This document shows positions 15,762 to 23,214 of a DNA stretch of 30,288 nucleotides, piece after piece. Source of the stretch: JBCBJZ01 sp038522635 (lineage in GTDB: Bacteria > Pseudomonadota > Alphaproteobacteria > Rhizobiales > Hyphomicrobiaceae); NCBI GenBank assembly GCA_038522635.1, contig JBCBJZ010000024.1, positions 1-30,288 of the forward strand. The letters are read 5' to 3'. The notes beneath the pieces are model-generated. The model ran no database searches. It saw nothing but the letters and a program-made list of their open reading frames with translations, and had not been told where the DNA came from. Position numbers and translations under genes: made by a program. Within the stretch, counting starts at the first letter, position 1; each line of letters starts with the position of its first letter.

Positions 15762-15774
15762 CCCTGTCGTGCGC

Positions 15775-15840
15775 TTAGATCATCGGGCGATTATTCGGGA
15801 TCACCATAGGTGAGCCCGAAATCGACCAAAGATGATCTAA
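15775..15840 (+). repeat. Palindromic repeat family A, copy 2
   Basis: A 66-bp, almost full-length hairpin. The outer arms TTAGATCATC (15775-15784) and GATGATCTAA (15831-15840) are perfect. Then GGGCGAT faces ATCGACC (6 of 7 pairs), TTCGGG (15794-15799) faces CCCGAA (15815-15820), and TCACC faces GGTGA around an ATA centre (15801-15813). The centre is identical to copy 1 at 10184. The strong pairing suggests a folded RNA or a small mobile palindrome. Confidence 0.9.
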
Positions 15841-15851
15841 ATCTGAAGTGC

Positions 15852-15938
15852 AGAGCAACTTTGGGCGCAAAGGAAGGCGCCAGTGTCCGAGCAGGTGAGT
15901 GTGTAAGCAGGTGATTCGCACTTTGCGCCCGTTGCTCT
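15852..15938. repeat. 87-nt inverted repeat upstream of the Lon-family gene
   Basis: The arm AGAGCAAC (15852-15859) pairs with GTTGCTCT (15931-15938), and GGGCGCAAA (15863-15871) pairs with TTTGCGCCC (15922-15930). A three-base TTT bulge interrupts the left arm. The enclosed 50 bases contain a direct repeat of AGCAGGTGA. It is unrelated in sequence to repeat family A next to it. It could be a structured 5' leader, a small RNA or another small palindromic element. Confidence 0.75.
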
Positions 15939-16001
15939 AAGGTCGCGCCGCGGTGCAGGCCTGCACGCACGCGTCACAACAACCAGGATGGGACGGCAAC
16001 A

Positions 16002-18596
16002 ATGATCTTCAACCGCGGGCGCAAGGACAACGGCGCGCAAGCGAGGTCACAGGCAACGCACGCCTTGCCGTCAAACGTGCTCAACGGCGATGCCCGCACG
16101 CTTGATGAACCGCATCCCCCCCTGACGGCCGCACAAGCGATCCGCCAAGTCTCGCCCGACAGCTTCACGTTCACCACCACCGCCGACCTGGAGCCGATCT
16201 CAGGCCTCGTGGGCCAGGAACGGGCGTTGCGCGCCATCCAGTTCGGCGCGGATATCAAAAGCCACGATTTCAATTTGTTCGTGGTGGGCCCCCGCGCGGC
16301 CGGCAAGCGCACCGCCGTCACGGCCTATCTGGAGAAGAAGGCGATCCAGGCCGATACGCCGCCCGACTGGATCTACGTCAACAATTTCGACAACCCCAAC
16401 CGGCCCTGTGCGCTGAAGCTGCCGACGGGCCGTGCGCGCGCCTTCGAACGCGCGATGGTGGAGGCGATCGACGAACTGCGCGTCACGTTGCCGACGCTCT
16501 TTGAGGGCGACGATTACCAGGCGCGACGCCGGCAAATCGAAGAGGAATTTCGCTCCGGCCAGGAGGATGCCTTCGAAGCGCTGAACAAGAAGGCTGCGGC
16601 CCAGAACATCGGGATTTTGCGCACGCCCACGGGCTTTGCGATGGCACCGATGCACGAAGGTAAGGTCGTGAAGCCTGAGATCTTCGCGGGCCTGCCCGAG
16701 GCAACGCGCGCGCAGGTCGAAGACAAGATTGCCGCCCTCCAGAGCGAACTGGAGACGATCCTGCAAGGTATGCCGAAGTCCGACAAGGAACGGCGCACGC
16801 GGCTGACCAAGCTCAATGAGGAGACGGCGGCGATTGCGATCTCCGAAGCGTTGTCGAGCGTGCGTGACGGCTTCGGTGATGTGGAGGCGATCGGCACGCA
16901 TTTGAGCGCGGTCGCAAAGGACCTGACGCAGAACATCGCGCTGTTCGTCGGCGATGAAGAAGAAAACCGCGAGGTCGTCTCACAACCGGCCAACACCGCG
17001 CGCAACCCGAAATACCGCCGCTACATGGTCAACGTGATGGTCGCCAACGGGGCTGACAACGCGGTCGGTGCGCCGATCGTCTCAGAGGTCAATCCGACCT
17101 ACGCGAACCTGATCGGGCGCATCGAGCACCTGGCGCAGATGGGTACGCTGGTGACTGACTTTCTGCTGGTGAAGCCCGGTGCGCTGCACGAAGCGAACGG
17201 TGGGTTTTTGCTTCTTGATGCGCGCAAGTTGTTGCTTTCGCCTTTCGCGTGGGAAGCGCTGAAGCGCACCTTGCGCGGGCGCGAGATCCGCATCGAACAG
17301 CCCGCTGAAACGCAAGGCTTCGCGCAAACGCAGACGCTTGATCCGCAACCCATTCCGCTCAACGTCAAAGTCGTGTTGTTCGGCGATCCGCAGCTTTATT
17401 TCATGCTGTCCGCCCAGGACCCGGACTTCCAGGGGCTGTTCAAGGTGCAAGCCGATTTCGACGGCAGCATCACGCGCAGCGCCGACAACAACCAGGCTTA
17501 CGCGCGGCTGATCGCGGGGATCGTTGAGCGGCACGAACTGCGCGATGTGGATGCCGGTGGCGTCGCGCGGCTGATCGATGAAAGCGCGCGGCTTGCCCGT
17601 GATGCGGAACGGTTGTCGGTTGAGATCGGGCGGATCGCTGACATCCTGCGTGAAGCCGACTATTGGGCGGGTGATGCGGGCCGCGATGTGATCGGCGCCG
17701 ATGACATCGAACGCGCGGTGCTCGAGCACACGCAGCGCGCTGACCGCGTAAGAGACCGCTCGCACGAGACCATCGAGCGCGGCATCGTGATGGTCGATGT
17801 GGACGGGGAAAAAGTGGGCCAGATCAACGGGCTCTCCGTGCTTCAGTTGGGTGATTTCGCGTTCGGCAAACCGACGCGCATCAGCGCGCGCGTGCGCATG
17901 GGGCCTGGCCGCGTGACGGACATCGAGCGCGAGGTCGATCTTGGCGGACCGCTACACTCGAAGGGGGTGATGATCCTTTGGGGCTTCCTCGCTGGCCGCT
18001 TCGCGCAGGATGTTCCCTTGGCGCTGTCGGCGTCGCTCGTGTTCGAACAGTCCTACGGCGGCGTTGATGGCGATAGCGCGTCGTCCACCGAACTTTACGC
18101 GTTGTTGTCGGCACTGGCCGAAGTGCCGATCCGGCAGGGGTTGGCCGTGACCGGCTCGGTTAACCAGTGGGGCGAGGTGCAGGCGATCGGCGGTGTGAAC
18201 GAAAAGATCGAGGGCTTTTTCGATATTTGCGAAGCGCGCGGGTTGACCGGGGAACAAGGCGTGCTGATCCCGCAGGCGAACGTGCAGCACCTGATGTTGC
18301 GCAAACGCGTGCGCGAGGCGATCGAGGCGGGGCGCTTTGCGATCCACGCCGTGGAAACGATCGACCAGGGGATTGAGATCCTGACCGGCAAAGTGGCGGG
18401 CGAACGCGAGCCGGACGGCGCCTATCCGGCCGATACGATCAACGGCAGGGTCGAAGCGAAGCTGCGGGCCTTTGCGCACCGTGCGGCGACCTTTGCCCGC
18501 CCAGGCGCAAACGAAGGCGCAAACGCAGGCGCTGGCGCTGCGGCGACGGACGATCCCGCCATACCGTCCGCGACGCCGGCGGAGCGGTTGGCATGA
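16002..18596 (+). CDS. Lon-family ATP-dependent protease (AAA + Lon C-terminal domain, LonB-like)
   Basis: The 864-residue protein belongs to the Lon-related group with an unusual AAA module and a C-terminal Lon protease domain, and lacks the N-terminal substrate domain of classical Lon. The Walker A motif is GPRAAGKRT (96-104). The long helical insert (about 150-330) is typical of this group. The second AAA part includes HEANGGFLLLDARKLL (396-411, Walker B-like). The protease domain has the Ser-Lys dyad, S692 in GDSAS and K735 in GGVNEKIEGFF. It probably degrades or remodels proteins in the cytoplasm; substrates are unknown. The C-terminus after about residue 815 is a low-complexity Ala/Gly-rich tail. 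The start ATG 16002 has GGGA upstream. A Usp-like gene follows closely, suggesting a stress-related unit. Confidence 0.9.
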   Translation: MIFNRGRKDNGAQARSQATHALPSNVLNGDARTLDEPHPPLTAAQAIRQVSPDSFTFTTTADLEPISGLVGQERALRAIQFGADIKSHDFNLFVVGPRAAGKRTAVTAYLEKKAIQADTPPDWIYVNNFDNPNRPCALKLPTGRARAFERAMVEAIDELRVTLPTLFEGDDYQARRRQIEEEFRSGQEDAFEALNKKAAAQNIGILRTPTGFAMAPMHEGKVVKPEIFAGLPEATRAQVEDKIAALQSELETILQGMPKSDKERRTRLTKLNEETAAIAISEALSSVRDGFGDVEAIGTHLSAVAKDLTQNIALFVGDEEENREVVSQPANTARNPKYRRYMVNVMVANGADNAVGAPIVSEVNPTYANLIGRIEHLAQMGTLVTDFLLVKPGALHEANGGFLLLDARKLLLSPFAWEALKRTLRGREIRIEQPAETQGFAQTQTLDPQPIPLNVKVVLFGDPQLYFMLSAQDPDFQGLFKVQADFDGSITRSADNNQAYARLIAGIVERHELRDVDAGGVARLIDESARLARDAERLSVEIGRIADILREADYWAGDAGRDVIGADDIERAVLEHTQRADRVRDRSHETIERGIVMVDVDGEKVGQINGLSVLQLGDFAFGKPTRISARVRMGPGRVTDIEREVDLGGPLHSKGVMILWGFLAGRFAQDVPLALSASLVFEQSYGGVDGDSASSTELYALLSALAEVPIRQGLAVTGSVNQWGEVQAIGGVNEKIEGFFDICEARGLTGEQGVLIPQANVQHLMLRKRVREAIEAGRFAIHAVETIDQGIEILTGKVAGEREPDGAYPADTINGRVEAKLRAFAHRAATFARPGANEGANAGAGAAATDDPAIPSATPAERLA

Positions 18597-18633
18597 GCCT
18601 ATCGGGCATACGATCGCGCGTGAGCGTTCCGCG

Positions 18634-19599
18634 ATGATGGCGCATGTGGCGCAGGCCGATGAAGCGCGCGGCCGCGTTGTGCTTGCGGTGCGTCGCGGCC
18701 GCGTGCATCCAATCGCGCTGCGGGCCTCCTTGTTGATGGCGCAGGCCTATCATGCGGAGATCGAGAGCCTCTTTATCGAGGATACCGCGCTCTTCGAAGC
18801 GCGCGACCACGCGTTTGTGAGCGTGTGCGATACGCGGGGCGGAGCGCGGATGGCGCTGGTGACCCAGCCGTTGACGCAGGTGATGCGCCACGATGCTCGC
18901 GCATTGGAGCGTGATCTGGGCGCTTTGGCGGGCCTCGCTGGCGTGCGCTACCGCCCGGGGCGGACGAGGGCGCGGCCGCAGGTTGCTTTGGTGGAGGCTT
19001 GCGCGACGCAGGGGCCGTGGAACCTGGTGGCGCTTGGCGAAGCGGTGGGCGCAGCATCAACTGATCAGGTGGTCGCGCTGCTCGATGAGGTCCCCGACAC
19101 CACCGGCGTGCTGATGGTCGGGCCGTTGGCCAAGCGCGCGACGGGACCGCTCGTGGTGGTGCTCGATGATGTGACGCAGGTGCAAGCAGCGCTGCGGCTT
19201 GCCGATGCGGTGGGTGCGCTGACGTCAGCGCCGCGTTCAGGTCCGGTGCCGCCGGGTCGCAAGGCATCGCGCGCAGATCGGCGTTCAGCGGATGTCGATA
19301 CGCCGACCCTTACACCAAATGGGGCCCCTAACGGGCCCATCGCGATCGTGACCGGTACCGACGCCGATGCCATCGGCGAGATCGAAGGGCAATTGCGTTT
19401 GGCGCCTGAGGATACAGCGCGGTTCGCGCGCATCACGCCGTGCGTGCTGACCGCCTTCGCGCCCGGTGCGCTGGCCGAGTGTGTTCGACGGGTACGCCCC
19501 GGTTTGGTGGCAGCGCGTGCCCCGACGTTGACCAGCACGCCAGGCGTATTGCGCGCGCTGCTGGCGAGCCTGGAGGCGCCGTTGCTGCTGATGCGCTAA
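18634..19599 (+). CDS. Universal-stress-protein-like protein (tentative)
   Basis: The first 60 residues read like a Usp fold: strand GRVVLAVRRGRVHP, helix PIALRASLLMAQAYHAEIES, strand LFIEDTALFEARDHAFVSV. A second possible Usp-like strand-helix, GPLVVVLDDVTQVQAALRLADAVG, occurs near 170-195. No ATP-binding G-x2-G-x9-G(S/T) motif is obvious. A Pro/Arg/Ser-rich linker (about 205-230) separates the C-terminal part. The start ATG 18634 is the first good one, 37 bp after the Lon-family stop. The longer frame from TTG 18472 lies inside the Lon gene and is Arg-rich, so I reject it. An ATGA at 18593-18596 overlaps the Lon stop but leads only to a 14-codon peptide. The call is tentative; a protein specific to this gene pair is possible. 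Confidence 0.6.
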   Translation: MMAHVAQADEARGRVVLAVRRGRVHPIALRASLLMAQAYHAEIESLFIEDTALFEARDHAFVSVCDTRGGARMALVTQPLTQVMRHDARALERDLGALAGLAGVRYRPGRTRARPQVALVEACATQGPWNLVALGEAVGAASTDQVVALLDEVPDTTGVLMVGPLAKRATGPLVVVLDDVTQVQAALRLADAVGALTSAPRSGPVPPGRKASRADRRSADVDTPTLTPNGAPNGPIAIVTGTDADAIGEIEGQLRLAPEDTARFARITPCVLTAFAPGALAECVRRVRPGLVAARAPTLTSTPGVLRALLASLEAPLLLMR

Positions 19600-19608
19600 G
19601 TAGGTAAT

Positions 19609-20304
19609 TTAGCGCGAAAGATTGAAGCCTGGCGGCAACTTGAGGTCGCGCAATTGCCCGTTGCGTTGGGCCGCCTCAAGCTGCTTGCGCAAGCGCTCCT
19701 GCAGCCGGCGCGCTGCCTCCCGCATGTCCTGACGCGAGGTGATCTGACCGAGGTCCGCCGGCGGTTTGGGCAGCGAACGCGGATCGGGCCGTTTGCCGCT
19801 GAGGATGTCCTGCATCAGTTCACGCGTGCGCTGTTGCGTGGGCGGCGCATCCCGCGCCACCTGGCGGGGACGCTTGATCCTGATTTTCGGCGCCTTGGCA
19901 CGCGCGACGATTTCGACGTTGACGTGTTGGAAGCCTGCGAGCGCCATGAAGGTGGTGGGTACTTGCCGGCTGACGTTCATGCGCACGCGCAAGGGCTGCT
20001 TGGCGATGTGAATGAAGGCGGTGGTGTTTTGCAGATCGGGCGGCAGGTTGGCCTTGAAGGTGGACCGCACACGTTTGGAGATCGCAGCGTTGGTGTCGAG
20101 CACCATAAGCGAGCCCGCTTCGACCGCGGCGTCGGCGGCCCGCTGCAGCAGCGACTTGGTGTTGATAGTCCGGCCGTAGTCGATGGCGAGGCCCACCACC
20201 AACACAACGACGAAGGCCACGATCCCCATCAGGATCGCAATGGTGCCGCGCGTGTCACGGCTAAAGTGCGCCGAACCCACTCGAAGTGTCATCACGCACC
20301 GCAT
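19609..20304 (-). CDS. TadE/TadG-like pilus-assembly related protein
   Basis: The 231-residue protein begins RDTRGTIAILMGIVAFVVV, a membrane anchor (about residues 20-42) preceded by a short basic stretch. It continues AIDYGRTINTKSLLQRAADAAVEAG. This is the hallmark N-terminus of Flp/Tad pilus TadE/TadG proteins (the G-T/N-I/V-A-I...D-x-x-R...L-Q-x-A-x-D-A-A pattern). The C-terminal half has lost the von Willebrand A-like domain of full TadG and instead ends in a basic, proline-rich and helical region (KRPRQVARDAPPTQQRTRELM, then LQERLRKQLEAAQRNG). No other tad/cpa gene is in the window, so it is an isolated member or an envelope protein that borrowed the anchor. ATG 20304 is used; ATG 20292 is also possible. 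Confidence 0.75.
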   Translation of the reverse strand: MRCVMTLRVGSAHFSRDTRGTIAILMGIVAFVVVLVVGLAIDYGRTINTKSLLQRAADAAVEAGSLMVLDTNAAISKRVRSTFKANLPPDLQNTTAFIHIAKQPLRVRMNVSRQVPTTFMALAGFQHVNVEIVARAKAPKIRIKRPRQVARDAPPTQQRTRELMQDILSGKRPDPRSLPKPPADLGQITSRQDMREAARRLQERLRKQLEAAQRNGQLRDLKLPPGFNLSR

Positions 20305-20387
20305 AAGCTCACCGCACCCGTTCGCAACCGATGCGTCACGCTAACAGCAAGAGCCTGCAAAAACGCTAAGGCTGGATCGCGACCGCC

Positions 20388-20490
20388 TTAGAGTTCATCC
20401 GCTTCAGGTGGAATCGCCTGAAGCGAAAGATGAACGGCAAAACAAAAGCTTAGATGTCGGTTCCGCTTCAAGCTGAAGCGAACTGACTCA
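20388..20490 (-). repeat. Palindromic repeat family B, inverted copy
   Basis: This is the reverse complement of the element at 12221-12324 with few changes. Both hairpins are kept: GTTCATC...GATGAAC, and GTCGGTTCCGCTTCA...TGAAGCGAACTGAC with one weakened pair. It lies between the TadG-like gene start and ppk2. The ppk2 stop codon (20488-20490) is formed by its last bases, just as the mmcB stop lies within the other copy, though at the opposite end of the element. Confidence 0.88.
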
Positions 20491-21375
20491 GCGCTCGCCG
20501 GTGAAGTCGGCGGCCGAACGCACGATCTGCTCATCGATCGTGCCGATCGTCTCTTCGTCCTTGTCGGTGTAAGGAAGCGCCTGCAACACAACCTGCAGGG
20601 CGGCGATGCGCGTGCGGCGTTTGTCGTTTGCACGCAGCACGGTCCACGGCGTTGTAGGCGTGTGGGTGTAGCGCATCATCTCATCGCGCGCGGTCGTGTA
20701 ATCGTCCCACCGGTTGAGCGCCTCGATGTCGATCGGCGACAGCTTCCAGCGCTTCAGCGGATTATGGCGGCGTTCATGAAAGCGTACCAACTGCGTCTCG
20801 CGGCCGATCGTTAAGAAGAACTTGAAAAAGCGGATCCCGTCGCGCACCAGCATGTCTTCGAAATGCGGCGCCTCCCGCAAAAAATCGGCGACCTGATGGG
20901 GTTGGGCAAACCCCATCACGCGCTCAACGCCGGCACGGTTGTACCAGGAGCGGTCGAACATCACGATCTCACCGGCGGTTGGCAGGTGGGCGACGTAGCG
21001 CTGGAAGTACCATTGCCCGCGCTCGGTTTCGGTGGGCTTGGTCAGTGCGACGACGCGCGCATGACGCGGGTTTAGGTAGGCGGTGAAGCGCTTGATGGTG
21101 GAGCCCTTGCCGGCCGCGTCGCGCCCCTCAAAGACGATCGCAATGCGCTCGCCCGTCGCCAGGCACCAGCGCTGCACCTTGCCCAGTTCGATCTGGAGTG
21201 CGCGCAAGTGGCGCTCGTAGTCCTTGCGTTCGAGGCGCTCATCGTAGGGGTAGCCGCCGGCGGTGAATTCGGCCTTCTGGATGGCTTTGGGCAGCTCCGG
21301 GTCGTCGATGTCGAAGGCGGCGAGGGCGCGGTCGCGCTTGGCGGTGGCGCCGTCTTTGTCGTGTTTGCGTGCCAT
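20488..21375 (-). CDS. ppk2: Polyphosphate kinase 2 (PPK2)
   Basis: PPK2 transfers phosphate between polyphosphate and nucleotides, in vivo usually making GTP or ATP from polyphosphate. The 295-residue protein (from ATG 21375) has Walker A GRDAAGKGST (84-93) preceded by VFE, and the Walker B/lid block MFDRSWYNRAGVERVMGF (about 139-156). It also has FKFFLTIGRETQLVRFHERR and NRWDDYTTARDEMM, all diagnostic of single-domain PPK2. The longer frame from 21450 adds 25 Ser/Thr/Pro residues and is less likely. It is transcribed away from phoR across a roughly 340-bp region, next to the phosphate-uptake locus, which fits control by phosphate supply. The stop codon lies inside a family B palindromic repeat. 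Confidence 0.93.
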   Translation of the reverse strand: MARKHDKDGATAKRDRALAAFDIDDPELPKAIQKAEFTAGGYPYDERLERKDYERHLRALQIELGKVQRWCLATGERIAIVFEGRDAAGKGSTIKRFTAYLNPRHARVVALTKPTETERGQWYFQRYVAHLPTAGEIVMFDRSWYNRAGVERVMGFAQPHQVADFLREAPHFEDMLVRDGIRFFKFFLTIGRETQLVRFHERRHNPLKRWKLSPIDIEALNRWDDYTTARDEMMRYTHTPTTPWTVLRANDKRRTRIAALQVVLQALPYTDKDEETIGTIDEQIVRSAADFTGER

Positions 21376-21717
21376 GGGTCGCGGTGTGCTCGTGAGCTTG
21401 TGTCGGGGCGGTAACGGACCGGTGGGCGATCCGCGGTACGATGACGTCATCGCATTGTTGTAGACTTATGTATGATGTCGGCCCTTAAGTCTCTCAGGTG
21501 GTGGTGATTTTTTACCGCGCGCTTGAGGGCTTCGCCTGTGCCGCGCGCCCGCGCCTCTCGTGCAAAACGCCAGCCGGCGCGCACGCGGCAACGCTTAACC
21601 GCCGCCTCTTGTGCATGGTGCTCCGATCGCACTGGCGTGGTGGCCGTCTTTGAAAAGGTCGCCAACGCCGTGGCTGGCGCCAAAGCCGCCCGCGCGCAAA
21701 CCCGTTAGGACAGCGCC
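21376..21717. other. 342-bp divergent region between ppk2 and phoR
   Basis: Short open frames cross this stretch, but none looks like a real protein. It holds the leader of ppk2 and of phoR. The part near 21455-21520 is AT-richer (GTTGTAGACTTATGTATGAT and GTGATTTTTTACC) and is the likeliest place for promoters. I see no convincing Pho box. AGGA at 21707-21710 is the phoR ribosome binding site. Confidence 0.5.
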
Positions 21718-23052
21718 TTGAACACGTTTGACCGGGAGCAAACGAAGCAGGCCCCGCCGCTGAAGCGGTCCGATGAGCTGCGCGCGACGTTGCTGGCGGT
21801 ATGGCCAAGCTTGGCGGTGGCGTTTGGCGTCTGCGCAGCCTTCGTCGTCTGGGGTGGCGTGCCGCTGTGGGCAGGCGGGCTCGGCTTTGCAGCGTTGGCG
21901 TTTGTCCTGACGAGACGCACAGCGCGCGAACGTCAGGCGACGGTGGCCACATCGCAGGCGCTACGCACCCGGCGCGAACGCACAAGTCCCGCCGGTGTCG
22001 CGGGCAAGCGGGCCTGGCGCACCATGGTTGACGCCATGCCCGACCCCGCCATCGTGCTCGATGATCAGGGCACGCTGCTGCACGCCAACCGCCACGCGAT
22101 CGTTCTGTTGCGCAGCGTTGCGCTCGACCAGCATATCTCGTTGACGAGCCGCAATCCGCAACTGCTTGAGCTGATCGATCAGGTGCAGGCGCGTGGGCGC
22201 GCGGAGCCGATCCAGTTCCAGGATCGCGTACCCATGGAGCGTCGTCTGCAAGCGACGGCGACGGCGGTTGAGCAAAGCGATGCACGGCAGCAGGGGCCGA
22301 GCATTCTTGTCACGTTTCGCGACCTCACCGAGCAGGATCGCTTGGCGCAAATGCGGGCCGATTTCATCGCCAACGCCAGCCACGAACTGCGCACGCCGCT
22401 TGCCTCACTGCGTATGTTCATCGAAACGCTGCAGACCACGGCGCGCAATGACCCGGCCGCGCGCGAGAGGTTCCTCGTGACGATGAGCGAGCAAGCTTTG
22501 CGCATGACGCGGCTGATCGACGATCTGCTGTCGCTGAGCCGGGTTGAAATGCGCGTCCACTTGCCGCCGCGCGAACGCGTTGACCTTAACGAGGTGCTGC
22601 GGGCCGTCATGGAGACGCTCGAACCGTTGGCGCAAGCGAGCGATGTCACGCTCGATTTTCAAGGTTTCGACGGCGCGGCCGTCGTGCGTGGTGAGCGTGA
22701 GGAGCTGCAGCAGGTGTTTCAAAACCTGGTGCTGAACGCGATCAAATACGGCGGCGATGGAAAGACCGTCTGGATCAGTTGCGCGCGCGAAAAGCAGGAG
22801 GGCGCGCTGCCCGTGCAGCTTCTGGTCAACGTGCGCGATGAGGGGCCGGGCATTGCTGAAGAGCACATCCCGCGACTGACCGAACGGTTCTATCGCATCA
22901 GCGTTGCATCGAGCCGCGAAAAGGGCGGAACGGGACTTGGGCTTGCGATTGTCAAGAACATCATGATGCGTCACGAGGGGCGGATCACGGTGGCCTCACA
23001 ATGGGGTGAGGGCTCGAACTTCACCATCACGCTGAACGAGTTGCCGCGTTGA
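21718..23052 (+). CDS. phoR: Phosphate-regulon sensor histidine kinase PhoR
   Basis: The 444-residue inner-membrane kinase senses the state of the Pst transporter through PhoU and phosphorylates PhoB when phosphate is scarce. Two membrane helices (about 23-45 and 48-65) form a short hairpin with almost no periplasmic loop, as in PhoR. A PAS domain follows (about 100-205, MVDAMPDPAIVLDDQGTLLHANRHA). The HisKA box is ANASHELRTPLASLRMF with phospho-acceptor H222. The ATPase domain has an N-box QNLVLNAIKYGG, G1 DEGPGIA (374-380) and G2 GGTGLGLAIV (403-412). The start codon appears to be TTG at 21718, with AGGA eight bases upstream and no better ATG before the first helix. The phosphate locus follows directly. 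Confidence 0.93.
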   Translation: MNTFDREQTKQAPPLKRSDELRATLLAVWPSLAVAFGVCAAFVVWGGVPLWAGGLGFAALAFVLTRRTARERQATVATSQALRTRRERTSPAGVAGKRAWRTMVDAMPDPAIVLDDQGTLLHANRHAIVLLRSVALDQHISLTSRNPQLLELIDQVQARGRAEPIQFQDRVPMERRLQATATAVEQSDARQQGPSILVTFRDLTEQDRLAQMRADFIANASHELRTPLASLRMFIETLQTTARNDPAARERFLVTMSEQALRMTRLIDDLLSLSRVEMRVHLPPRERVDLNEVLRAVMETLEPLAQASDVTLDFQGFDGAAVVRGEREELQQVFQNLVLNAIKYGGDGKTVWISCAREKQEGALPVQLLVNVRDEGPGIAEEHIPRLTERFYRISVASSREKGGTGLGLAIVKNIMMRHEGRITVASQWGEGSNFTITLNELPR

Positions 23053-23100
23053 CACTGGCAAGGCCGCGTGATTAAAATTGTTCTAAATCAACATCTTGAT

Positions 23101-23134
23101 CCGTCATAAAACGATGCATCAACTGCCCTATACC
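23101..23134 (+). promoter_or_regulatory. Possible Pho box and -10 of pstS (weak)
   Basis: CCGTCAT (23101-23107) resembles a PhoB half-site (CTGTCAT) and is followed by the typical AAAA spacer, but the second half (CGATGCA) is a poor match. A TATACC at 23129-23134 sits about 10 bases downstream, where a PhoB-dependent -10 would be expected. The position is right for pstS; the sequence match is only partial. Confidence 0.3.
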
Positions 23135-23142
23135 CGGGCGCA

Positions 23143-23178
23143 GCGCGGCCTACCGCGCCGCAACAACATGTGTTGTTG
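23143..23178 (+). promoter_or_regulatory. Two tandem hairpins in the pstS leader
   Basis: GCGCGG (23143-23148) / CCGCGC (23153-23158) with a 4-base loop is followed two bases later by CAACAACA (23161-23168) / TGTTGTTG (23171-23178) around a TG centre. Both are perfect. They lie 36-72 bp before the pstS start, so they are either in the 5' untranslated RNA or are operator sites. Confidence 0.55.
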
Positions 23179-23214
23179 CCAGAGGCCCCAGGTATCACAG
23201 GGAGCGTTACCCAC

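Larger units (their letters stand above)
15671..16001. other. 331-bp gene-free stretch rich in hairpins
   Basis: No gene is supported. The stretch contains, in order, an egtD terminator (15726-15761), a palindromic family A repeat (15775-15840) and a separate 87-nt inverted repeat (15852-15938). After these come about 60 bp leading to the Lon-family gene, which must include its promoter and ribosome binding region. Confidence 0.75.

Noticed and set aside
18472..18633. Longer N-terminus for the Usp-like gene starting at TTG 18472
   Set aside because: The extra 54 residues overlap the Lon-family gene, are Arg/Gln/Pro-rich and have no ribosome binding site; the Usp-like fold begins just after ATG 18634.
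18593..18637. ATGA overlap at the Lon-family stop as a coupled gene start
   Set aside because: The frame ends after 14 codons and does not join the downstream gene.
21523..21708. A 61-codon open frame between ppk2 and phoR
   Set aside because: Arg/Ala-rich with no ribosome binding site, and it occupies the divergent promoter region; no support as a gene.
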